From contig CAMOVS010000006.1 in the NCBI GenBank assembly GCA_946627575.1, forward strand, positions 1 through 16,285: DNA of 16,285 bases, written 5' to 3'. Each line of letters opens with the position of its first letter. Positions within the stretch are counted from its first letter, which is position 1. A program made the translations under genes and the position numbers. This document shows positions 1-6,507 of this stretch, in pieces. This DNA comes from an uncultured Lachnospiraceae bacterium (GTDB taxonomy: Bacteria; Bacillota; Clostridia; Lachnospirales; Lachnospiraceae). The notes below the pieces were generated by a model. It saw only the letters and a list, made by a program, of their open reading frames with translations, ran no database searches and was not told the origin of the DNA.

Positions 1-685
1 CATAATCCTCAAATACGGAAGGATCGTCAAAATAAAGATAGATCCAGATGCCCTCTATGATGTATTTCTTTTCTCGGTGCTCCTTTGCATAAGCCATGGC
101 AAAGTGGACGAAGTCTATAAACACTCTATCTTCATATTCTTCTTTGGGAATGCTGTTGCGCTCGTCCTCACCGATATAGTATTTTGCCCCCTCGCCATGA
201 AAGAAACAGAAGAACATATCGGAGTAGCCTTTCAGATCCTCCATGGTAAAATGGTCTTTGGCAAGAAGCAGGTCGTCAAGCTCGATATGGTCGATATCGT
301 CGCCCTCCAGGCGTCTGGCCATCATGGATTTCCCGCTTCCTGAATGACCGAGAATAAAGCATATATTTGTATCACCGGAATTAAAACGATCTTCCTTGTA
401 GTAAAGATCCGGTTCTGAAAGCATGTATTTTTCATGGGGCAGCTGCCGTTCTTCGTAGGAGCTGCTGTCAGACTTCAGTTTATCTTTTGTCAGGACATAC
501 ATTTCCGTAACATTATGACCTAAGAAAGTGTTTGAGTAATAATTGGAGAAGCGCTTCCATTTGGGGGGAAGCATTTTATACTTGAGAAAGGCTCTGTTGA
601 GCTCCTTTTGACTGCTTATATCATTGGTTATTATGGCAAGTGATGGATCTTTAATCGCCTGTTCCAGATCAGTATAGATATCCAC
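1..685 (-). CDS. P-loop NTPase / putative kinase-like protein, C-terminus cut by window edge
   Basis: The frame is open from a GTG at 683-685 to the left edge, about 228 residues, with no stop in the window. The start follows an AAGGGAG ribosome binding site by 10 bases. An in-frame TAA lies upstream with no other start codon between, so GTG is the only reasonable start. Residues 113-120 read GHSGSGKS, a textbook Walker A nucleotide-binding loop, followed by acidic stretches (DDIDHIELDD) and later KKYIIEGIWIYLYFDD, which resembles the strand that carries Walker B or the base-binding part in small kinase folds. The ~110 residues before the P-loop contain a basic/aromatic run (LPPKWKRFSNYYSN) that I do not recognise. 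No signal peptide or membrane segment is visible. A nucleotide-binding role is well supported; substrate and pathway are unknown. Zeta-toxin-like or nucleoside-kinase-like enzymes are possible but unproven. Confidence 0.8.
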   Translation of the reverse strand, partial: MDIYTDLEQAIKDPSLAIITNDISSQKELNRAFLKYKMLPPKWKRFSNYYSNTFLGHNVTEMYVLTKDKLKSDSSSYEERQLPHEKYMLSEPDLYYKEDRFNSGDTNICFILGHSGSGKSMMARRLEGDDIDHIELDDLLLAKDHFTMEDLKGYSDMFFCFFHGEGAKYYIGEDERNSIPKEEYEDRVFIDFVHFAMAYAKEHREKKYIIEGIWIYLYFDDPSVFEDY

Positions 686-756
686 GTTTTTCTTTCTCCC
701 TTTTACTTCAGTGTGCTGGCTTTATGTATCTAAGTAATCCCGGCCTGTTTTGGTTT

Positions 757-765
757 ATTCTACCA
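757..765 (-). promoter_or_regulatory. Possible extended -10 promoter for the P-loop gene
   Basis: On the minus strand the sequence TGG-TAGAAT (extended -10 form) lies about 70 bases upstream of the GTG start. No good -35 hexamer sits at the right distance, so this is only a candidate. Confidence 0.3.
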
Positions 766-859
766 TATTTTTTGTCCCGCTTGTATTACAGTATGGTTTT
801 TTATTGAGAAATCAAGAGACAGACATGATGGAGGGACAGGCTGGTAAACCGTTGGTCGA

Positions 860-888
860 TTGTCCCCTGTATTTCCTCATGATATAGT
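860..888 (+). promoter_or_regulatory. Sigma-A-type promoter of the XRE-receiver gene
   Basis: TTGTCC (860-865) and TATAGT (883-888) are separated by exactly 17 bases. Expected transcription start is near 895, which coincides with the first base of a strong hairpin (896), giving a leader of about 230 bases before the TTG start at 1126. Confidence 0.6.
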
Positions 889-895
889 ATACCAA

Positions 896-1104
896 ATGGG
901 AGATAGTCCCTCCTTTATCGATGGAAGCTATTAACTTCTGTCAGCGGGAGCTTCAATCTCCCATATGATATACGCTCCGCGAGGATGAGCACGGAATCAG
1001 ATGGGTGCTTTGTCAGCAAAGCTTGCCTGAGCATACAGAGGCATGGTCCGGCGGACCATTCTGAGCAGACCTGATTGCGGTGCTAAGACTCGCGGGCGAG
1101 TCTT
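896..1104 (+). promoter_or_regulatory. Long multi-hairpin leader of the XRE-receiver gene
   Basis: This fills most of the 440-base gap between the P-loop gene and the XRE gene. Three folded units can be drawn. The first has ATGGGAGAT (896-904) pairing with ATCTCCCAT (956-964), enclosing GAAGCT (924-929) with AGCTTC (949-954). The second is a branched unit closed by AGCAC (988-992) with GTGCT (1080-1084) and AATCAG (995-1000) with CTGATT (1071-1076). It encloses hairpins GCTTTG/CAAAGC (1007-1022) and ATGGTCC/GGACCAT (1043-1059). The third is the palindrome at 1085-1104, ending 6 bases before the ribosome binding site. The size and density of pairing suggest a cis-regulatory RNA. I compared it by eye with c-di-GMP-I and -II riboswitch signatures and found no match. 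No ligand is proposed. Confidence 0.5.
1085..1104 (+). repeat. Palindrome AAGACTCGC / GCGAGTCTT, copy 1
   Basis: A perfect 9-base stem separated by GG lies immediately upstream of the AGGAGG (1111-1116) of the XRE-receiver gene. The same arms occur at 15953-15974, just upstream of the ribosome binding site of the TPR gene on the other strand. It could be an operator for a dimeric regulator or an RNA hairpin that controls translation. There is no T-tract, so it is not a normal terminator. Confidence 0.75.
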
Positions 1105-1125
1105 GAACTCAGGAGGTGAATACAG

Positions 1126-2088
1126 TTGAAGCAATCGACACTTGGATCCTGTATCCGTGCTCTTCGGATTCAGAATAATATGACACAGCTCCAGCTGGCC
1201 GATAAGCTCGGCGTCACCGATAAAGCTGTATCAAAATGGGAAAGAGACCTCTCTTATCCGGATATCTCTTTGTTTCCTGCTATTGCAGATGTATTAGGAA
1301 CAACGATCGATGGTCTTTTGAGGGAATGTAAAGAAGCCTGTCATCCATCAAAACTGCTTCAGGCTTTTGAGATGACCCGTGATATCCGGATGCCCCTTCA
1401 TATTATCCTGGGCTGTGTTGAAATCATAAGGAATAACCACGATGATTTGGAGACGCTGCAGAAATATCTGGATGAAATCAAAGTGTCCGGTGAATATATG
1501 ATGTCCCTGCTCAACCGAATTTTCAATGAAAGAGACTGCTGCAGCAGGCAGGATGTCTGCTGTGACGGCCATTCGGTATCCCCTGACAATATCGAGAAAT
1601 ATTTGCAGGAAAGAATCGCTGCGGGTCAGATGACAAAGCAAAGTTTTCAATTCAAAGGCAAGAGGATTCTGGTCGCGGAGGATATGGAGATTAACCGGGA
1701 GATCGCGGCGGAGATCCTCAAGCAGACCGGTGTCTATACCGAGTTCGCGGAGAATGGTCTTGTATGCTTGCAGATGTTGGAGGATGCCCCGACCGGCTAT
1801 TATGATATGATTCTGATGGACATCATGATGCCTCATATGGATGGTTTGGAAGCAACCCGGAGAATCCGCCAGCTGCCCAATCAAAGAAAAGCGGATATTC
1901 CTATCATTGCCATGACGACCAGTGTGACGGAAAAGGACCGGAGGGAGGCTTTGGCCGCCGGCATGGATGACTTTGCGGAGAAGCCGATTTTCGTCGATAA
2001 ACTCTTCAGTACCATTGCCCGCTTTCTGCACCAGGCAGAATCGGTGGAGCATATGGAAGAGAAGCATGAAGCAAGTGACAATGCTTAG
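1126..2088 (+). CDS. XRE-family DNA-binding protein with pseudo-DHp and receiver domain
   Basis: A 320-residue cytoplasmic protein starting at TTG, 9 bases after AGGAGG (1111-1116). Residues ~8-64 are a Cro/CI-type helix-turn-helix (MTQLQLADKLGVTDKAVSKWE). Residues ~80-135 match a histidine-kinase dimerisation (DHp) helix pair: TRDIRMPLH stands where active kinases have SHDIRTPLN, so the phosphorylated His is Arg85. No ATP-binding domain follows. Residues ~179-298 form a hybrid-kinase-type receiver with acidic pair Glu185/Asp186, phospho-acceptor Asp232 (LMDIMMP), Thr264 and Lys286. The likely role is a transcription regulator whose activity depends on Asp232 phosphorylation, with the DHp remnant used for dimerising or docking to a kinase. 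The kinase encoded at 6508-7983 has the closest visible domain counterpart. Cys-rich residues 138-146 (CCSRQDVCC) sit in the linker. Domain calls are firm; partner and targets are inferred. Confidence 0.92.
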   Translation: MKQSTLGSCIRALRIQNNMTQLQLADKLGVTDKAVSKWERDLSYPDISLFPAIADVLGTTIDGLLRECKEACHPSKLLQAFEMTRDIRMPLHIILGCVEIIRNNHDDLETLQKYLDEIKVSGEYMMSLLNRIFNERDCCSRQDVCCDGHSVSPDNIEKYLQERIAAGQMTKQSFQFKGKRILVAEDMEINREIAAEILKQTGVYTEFAENGLVCLQMLEDAPTGYYDMILMDIMMPHMDGLEATRRIRQLPNQRKADIPIIAMTTSVTEKDRREALAAGMDDFAEKPIFVDKLFSTIARFLHQAESVEHMEEKHEASDNA

Positions 2089-2124
2089 TTGCACAATCAA
2101 AAACCATACACAATCAAAATTAAC

Positions 2125-2187
2125 AAAACCCGTCTGAAATCAGAAGCAATCAGCTCCCTGCCGATGTATAGGTTTCAGGCGGGTTTT
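2125..2187. terminator. Bidirectional terminator between convergent genes
   Basis: AAAACCCGTCTGAAA (2125-2139) pairs with TTTCAGGCGGGTTTT (2173-2187), with a 33-base loop and A-rich/T-rich flanks. It serves the XRE-receiver gene on plus and the SRAP gene on minus. The long loop makes it somewhat unusual. Confidence 0.7.
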
Positions 2188-2255
2188 GATTGTATTTTCC
2201 TTTAATGCCCCCTGCCGGCTCGGTATATATGGAGCGGGTCCTGAGACAGATGCTC

Positions 2256-2894
2256 CTATATTTTTTCTGCTATCATGTCTGTGATGCTGAGGCTTGCGAT
2301 CTCCTCGATATCCCTGGTGCTCAAGTTCGGACAGATCCAGGAAAGAACCGCTTCATCCGGAAGAACCACCGGCATTCGGTTATGAATCTTCTGAAGCATT
2401 GGCGACGGCTTTCTGGTAAGCACGGTAAAAACCGGATATTGAAAGCCGGTATCCAGAGATTCGATCCTGTACAGACCGGCCAGCCAGGTAACCTGTCTTC
2501 CCGGTGTCTGGATGGCATATTTATCACCCGGCACAATGCGATTTCCCTTCTGGATATGTTCCCATTCAAAATAATAGGAAGCAGGGATAATGCATCGCCT
2601 TCTCTGCCAGGAATCTCTGAAAGCAGGCTTCTGCCCTGCTGTCTCCACCCTGGCGTTAACAATCGGATGGTTTATGCCGGGGAAGCGAAAGCCCCAGACC
2701 ATGGGGAAGACTTTTCGCAGGCCATTTTTATCCGGAGCGATCACGGGAACCATGTCGGTGGGACGGACTTCTCCCTCCGCGATCAGAGCCTGCCCCAGCT
2801 TATCTGTCATTTTTTTGGTCAGATGGCTGCGTCTGGCTTCTTCTATGATGGGCCGTAATTCCGGCGATAATTCAATCAAATAACGAGTACACAT
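2256..2894 (-). CDS. SRAP domain protein (YedK/HMCES family), abasic-site DNA-protein crosslinker
   Basis: A 212-residue protein of the SOS-response-associated peptidase (SRAP) family. Family members shield abasic sites in single-stranded DNA by forming a thiazolidine link through the N-terminal cysteine. The start is set by chemistry and by the ribosome binding site: the second of two adjacent ATG codons (2892-2894) follows GGAG by 7 bases and gives Met-Cys-Thr-Arg, so Cys2 is exposed after Met removal. A longer in-frame start at 2975 would bury this Cys and is rejected. Family landmarks present are Asn80 (VNARVET), Glu110 (PASYYFEWE) and His171 (IHNRMPVVL). Length is normal for the family. 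It stands alone, convergent to the XRE-receiver gene, with about 60 bases between an extended -10 element and the start. Together with DNA polymerase IV at 7968-9329 it gives the window two DNA-damage-tolerance genes, though they are not linked in one operon. Confidence 0.95.
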   Translation of the reverse strand: MCTRYLIELSPELRPIIEEARRSHLTKKMTDKLGQALIAEGEVRPTDMVPVIAPDKNGLRKVFPMVWGFRFPGINHPIVNARVETAGQKPAFRDSWQRRRCIIPASYYFEWEHIQKGNRIVPGDKYAIQTPGRQVTWLAGLYRIESLDTGFQYPVFTVLTRKPSPMLQKIHNRMPVVLPDEAVLSWICPNLSTRDIEEIASLSITDMIAEKI

Positions 2895-2954
2895 CATAAT
2901 TCTCCATATAGTTATATTGCCCTTAATCCGAATAAGATAAGTCGGGATAACCAT

Positions 2955-2963
2955 AGTATAACA
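2955..2963 (-). promoter_or_regulatory. Possible extended -10 promoter of the SRAP gene
   Basis: On the minus strand TGT-TATACT lies about 60 bases upstream of the ATG. The -35 region is weak. It sits back to back with the plus-strand promoter at 2968-2996. Confidence 0.4.
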
Positions 2964-2967
2964 CAGG

Positions 2968-2996
2968 TTGACCATTAATTATTATGACGTTATAAT
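2968..2996 (+). promoter_or_regulatory. Strong sigma-A-type promoter of the c-di-GMP gene
   Basis: TTGACC (2968-2973), a 17-base spacer and a perfect TATAAT (2991-2996). Transcription should start near 3003, leaving a 190-base leader before the ATG at 3195. The ~300-base gap 2895-3194 holds this promoter, the divergent SRAP promoter and the leader hairpin at 3061-3112; I see no gene in it. Confidence 0.75.
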
Positions 2997-3060
2997 ACAT
3001 GAAAAAGATCACATTCTTGGCTTCTCCGACGGAAGCAATATTGCCATAATATGCTATCAG

Positions 3061-3112
3061 GGTCAAAAGGTCGATTTTCACGATATGCTTGCATAATCGT
3101 GAATAATTGACC
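3061..3112 (+). promoter_or_regulatory. Leader hairpin upstream of the c-di-GMP gene
   Basis: GGTCAA (3061-3066) pairs with TTGACC (3107-3112), TTCACGAT (3077-3084) with ATCGTGAA (3096-3103), and ATGC with GCAT around a TT loop. No T-tract follows, so it is not a terminator. It does not carry the conserved bases of a c-di-GMP riboswitch that I can recognise. A regulatory or RNA-stabilising role is possible. Confidence 0.5.
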
Positions 3113-3194
3113 TTAGGACCCGCCACGATATGAGTTTGACCTTTACATCATACTATGAATGTATAAAAGCCATGACGGAAAAGGAGGCCCATAA

Positions 3195-6100
3195 ATGTTG
3201 AAGAACTATGATAAATTATATGTTTCCCGGGGCCGGAGGCTGATACTGGTTGCCGATGATGAGATGATTAACAGGGAGATGCTTGGGGAGATCCTCAAGA
3301 ATGATTATCAGGTTCTGTATGCCTCTGACGGTGAAGAAACTCTTGATAAGATACATCAATATAAGGACACTTTGTCCCTTGTGCTTTTGGACATCCTTAT
3401 GCCCGGTATGTCGGGGTTGGAAATCCTGGAAGAAGTCAAAAAAGATGCCCTCCTATCCCGTATCCCGATTATCGTATTAACGGCGGAAAAGAGCATGGAG
3501 GTGGAGAGCCTCAGGCTGGGGGCCTCGGATTTCATCCCCAAGCCCTACCCGGCAGTTGATGTCATTCACGCAAGGGTGCGTCGGACCATTGAGCTGTCGG
3601 AAGATCGGGATATTATCCGATCGACGGAGAAGGACGCTCTGACCGGCCTTTATAATAAGGAGTTTTTCTATCGCTATGCAGCCCAGCTTGACCAGTTTAA
3701 TCCGGATCAGGCCATGGATGCCGTAATCATAGATGTGAATCATTTTCGCATGGTCAATGAGCGCTATGGCCGAGCTTATGGAGACCAGGTTCTCCGAAAG
3801 ATCGGGAAAGAGCTGGAGGAGATTGCAGGAGCCTCAGGAGCTATTGCCTGCCGCAGGGAAGCGGATAGTTTTATGATCTACTGTCCGCACAGGGATGATT
3901 ATGAAGAGATTATGGATCATGCCCAGGTATATCTGGCTGAGGAGGATTCTTCGGATAACCGGATCCGACTGCGGATGGGTGTTTATTCCCATGCCGACAA
4001 GGGACTTGATCTGGAAAGGCGTTTTGACCGGGCCAAGATGGCTGCCGATACGGTAAAGGGCTCTTTCACAAATAACATAGGCTTTTATGACGACAAGCTC
4101 CATGAGAAGCAGCTCTATGCCGAGCAGCTGATAGAGGATTTCCCGGCAGCAATCAGGGAAAAGCAGTTCAAGGTTTATTATCAGCCGAAATTTGATGTGC
4201 GCCCGGATACCCCTATCCTTATTAGCGCAGAAGCTCTGGTGAGGTGGGATCATCCTGATCTGGGCATGGTCAGTCCGGGTTTCTTCATTCCTTTGTTTGA
4301 GGATAATGGTCTGATCCAGCAATTGGATCATTATGTATGGAAAGAGACTGCCCGGCAGATCCGGGTCTGGAAGGATCAGCTGAATTATTCGGTTCCCATC
4401 TCGGTCAATGTATCCAGAATCGATATGTATGATCCGAAGCTGTCGGATATTATGCAGGAGATTATAGATAGTCAGAATCTCAGCGGGAGTGACTTCCTGC
4501 TGGAACTGACAGAGTCAGCTTATACTCAGGATTCTGCACAGATTATTGAGACTTCCCAGCGTTTAAGAAAGATGGGATTCCATATAGAGATGGATGATTT
4601 CGGGACAGGCTACTCTTCTCTGAACATGTTGTCCAGTCTCCCAATTGATGCCCTTAAGCTGGATATACAGTTCATTCGTAATGCCTTTAAAGAAGGTGGA
4701 GACACTCATATGCTTGAGGTGATCATAGGGATCTCCGACTTCCTTTCTGTTCCTGTGATTGCGGAGGGAGTTGAGACTGAGGACCAGCTCCACGCTCTGA
4801 AAAGTCTGGGCTGTGATATCGTACAAGGATATTTCTTTTCTAAGCCGGTTCCGGCTGCAGACTTTGAACCTTTTATTTTGCAGAAAAAAGAAGCGGACCT
4901 GGCTCGGGAAGAAGAGAGCAGAAGGCAGGATAAGAAGAAGAAAGAAGAGGCCATGCGGCAGGCCAAGCTGGAACTGATACGGAAGCCGCAGCATACGGAA
5001 GAGGAGGATAAGCCTTTAGAAACGTTGGAACCGGCAGGGAAAAAGGAGCATACCGGCATTCAACTCAGAACAGCATCCATTTTCTTCGTGATTTTAGCGG
5101 TTCTTGCGGCGGGAGCTCTTATGCTTTCCAACATCACCGTAACCCGGGGTTACCAGCGGATGGAGATGGCCAGCGACCGCTATATCGAAGCCCAGATGGC
5201 TGCCTCCAATATGGAATCCGGCTCAGATTATCTTACCGATCGTGTTCGCTGCTTTGTAGTGACGGGGCAGATAGACTATCTGGAAGACTTTATCGAGGAG
5301 GTTGAGATCACCAGAACCAGAGATAAGGCGGTGGAAAGTCTTGAAAAACTTCTGAACAAGGATGAGGGCTCCGCGCTGGAGAGCCTGAATACAGCTCTGG
5401 ATCTCTCCAATGAGCTGATCCAGTATGAACACAAGGCCATGCGGCTGATTCTGGAAACCGGCGACTACAATATGAGCGAAGTGCCTGAAAGCATCGCTGA
5501 CCTTCCTTTGACGGAAGAAGAGAAGCAGATGACCAAAGAGCAGCTGAAAAAAGCAGCTCAGACACTGGTCTTCGATAATAATTACATGCTTTATAAGGAC
5601 AAAATTCGGGAGAACGTCAGGCTCTGTACACAGGAGCTTATTCGATCTTCCAGTCGGGAGCTGGAGCATGCTTCTGCCAGGCTGGCACTCCTTGTCAACG
5701 TTCAGACCCTGATCACCATTTTGTTTCTTGTGATAGTCCTTGCTATCGTAGCGATCATTACAAAGATGATACGTATACCCTTAACCAATATGGTTCGGAA
5801 GATGCAGGGTCAGGAAATGATCCCTCCCACCGGTGTGGAAGAACTCCGCTTTGTCACCAGAACTTACAATCAGATTCTTAAGGAAAACCAGCAGGCCAGG
5901 GAAAAGCTCAGCCATGAAGCTTCCCATGACGCTCTGACGGGACTCTTTAACCGGGGAGCCTATGATCTTCTGATAGAGAGTGCCGATACGGAGCATATAG
6001 CTTTGATCCTGATTGATGTAGATTACTTCAAGTCGGTTAATGACACATATGGGCATGCCGTGGGTGACCGGGTATTAAAGCGGGTGGCAGACCTGCTGAA

Positions 6101-6392
6101 GGCCAGCTTCCGATCGGTGGATATTCTTTGCCGGATCGGTGGAGATGAGTTCGCCGTTGTTATGACTCGATCCAACAGCTCGATGAGCCAGCTGGTCATG
6201 AATAAGATGGGGCGTATTAATGAGATCCTCCAGCATCCTAAGGATGATCTGCCTCCGGTTTCTATAAGTGTGGGAGTTGCCTTCTCCGACAGAGAGAATC
6301 CCCGGGGAGACATATTCCGGGATGCGGACAGCGCTCTTTACAAAGTCAAGGAAGCCGGCCGGAAAGGCTGTGCTGTATTTGACGGCAAATGA
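3195..6392 (+). CDS. Bifunctional c-di-GMP protein: REC-GGDEF*-EAL-TM-sensor-TM-GGDEF
   Basis: A 1065-residue membrane protein starting at ATG after AAAGGAGG. Residues ~15-130 are a receiver (Asp21/Asp22, Asp66, Thr96, Lys116). Residues ~145-300 are a GGDEF fold whose signature is READS (221-225), so it should not make c-di-GMP. Residues ~315-560 are an EAL phosphodiesterase with its key motifs intact: EAL 346-348, ELTES 437-441, DDFGTG 467-472, Lys488, EGVET 524-528 and Gln544. A charged Lys/Glu-rich linker (~563-620) leads to membrane segment ~627-647, a ~185-residue helical outside sensor (with SDYLTDRV and FVVTG), membrane segment ~833-856, a short HAMP-like stretch, and a second GGDEF domain with intact GGDEF (982-986). 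An RxxD product-inhibition site (Arg973, Asp976) lies five residues before it. Both synthesis and breakdown are therefore predicted in one chain. The hybrid kinase gene follows on the same strand 115 bases later. Confidence 0.95.
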   Translation: MLKNYDKLYVSRGRRLILVADDEMINREMLGEILKNDYQVLYASDGEETLDKIHQYKDTLSLVLLDILMPGMSGLEILEEVKKDALLSRIPIIVLTAEKSMEVESLRLGASDFIPKPYPAVDVIHARVRRTIELSEDRDIIRSTEKDALTGLYNKEFFYRYAAQLDQFNPDQAMDAVIIDVNHFRMVNERYGRAYGDQVLRKIGKELEEIAGASGAIACRREADSFMIYCPHRDDYEEIMDHAQVYLAEEDSSDNRIRLRMGVYSHADKGLDLERRFDRAKMAADTVKGSFTNNIGFYDDKLHEKQLYAEQLIEDFPAAIREKQFKVYYQPKFDVRPDTPILISAEALVRWDHPDLGMVSPGFFIPLFEDNGLIQQLDHYVWKETARQIRVWKDQLNYSVPISVNVSRIDMYDPKLSDIMQEIIDSQNLSGSDFLLELTESAYTQDSAQIIETSQRLRKMGFHIEMDDFGTGYSSLNMLSSLPIDALKLDIQFIRNAFKEGGDTHMLEVIIGISDFLSVPVIAEGVETEDQLHALKSLGCDIVQGYFFSKPVPAADFEPFILQKKEADLAREEESRRQDKKKKEEAMRQAKLELIRKPQHTEEEDKPLETLEPAGKKEHTGIQLRTASIFFVILAVLAAGALMLSNITVTRGYQRMEMASDRYIEAQMAASNMESGSDYLTDRVRCFVVTGQIDYLEDFIEEVEITRTRDKAVESLEKLLNKDEGSALESLNTALDLSNELIQYEHKAMRLILETGDYNMSEVPESIADLPLTEEEKQMTKEQLKKAAQTLVFDNNYMLYKDKIRENVRLCTQELIRSSSRELEHASARLALLVNVQTLITILFLVIVLAIVAIITKMIRIPLTNMVRKMQGQEMIPPTGVEELRFVTRTYNQILKENQQAREKLSHEASHDALTGLFNRGAYDLLIESADTEHIALILIDVDYFKSVNDTYGHAVGDRVLKRVADLLKASFRSVDILCRIGGDEFAVVMTRSNSSMSQLVMNKMGRINEILQHPKDDLPPVSISVGVAFSDRENPRGDIFRDADSALYKVKEAGRKGCAVFDGK

Positions 6393-6432
6393 TGCATTTC
6401 AGAGATCAAAACGTGAAGAAATCAGAGTATAG

Positions 6433-6460
6433 GCGGGCATATATGGGTTATTATGCCTGC
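6433..6460 (+). other. Intergenic hairpin between c-di-GMP gene and kinase gene
   Basis: GCGGGCATA (6433-6441) pairs with TATGCCTGC (6452-6460), with one G-U pair. No T-tract follows, so it is a poor terminator. It may reduce or process read-through into the kinase gene. No clear promoter is visible in the 115-base gap. Confidence 0.35.
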
Positions 6461-6507
6461 AGTGCAAAGCCTTAGACCGTCCGGGATAAGGATATGGAGT
6501 TAGTGTA

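Noticed and set aside
1348..2100. 250-codon open frame on minus, opposite the XRE-receiver gene
   Set aside because: The plus frame has HTH and receiver motifs with a good ribosome binding site; the minus frame is a shadow.
2895..2975. N-terminally extended SRAP protein (27 extra residues)
   Set aside because: It would remove the need for Met-Cys2 chemistry, and the good ribosome binding site belongs to the internal ATG.
896..3194. c-di-GMP riboswitch in either leader of the signalling genes
   Set aside because: The conserved bases expected for class I or class II c-di-GMP riboswitches are not visible in 896-1104 or 3003-3194.
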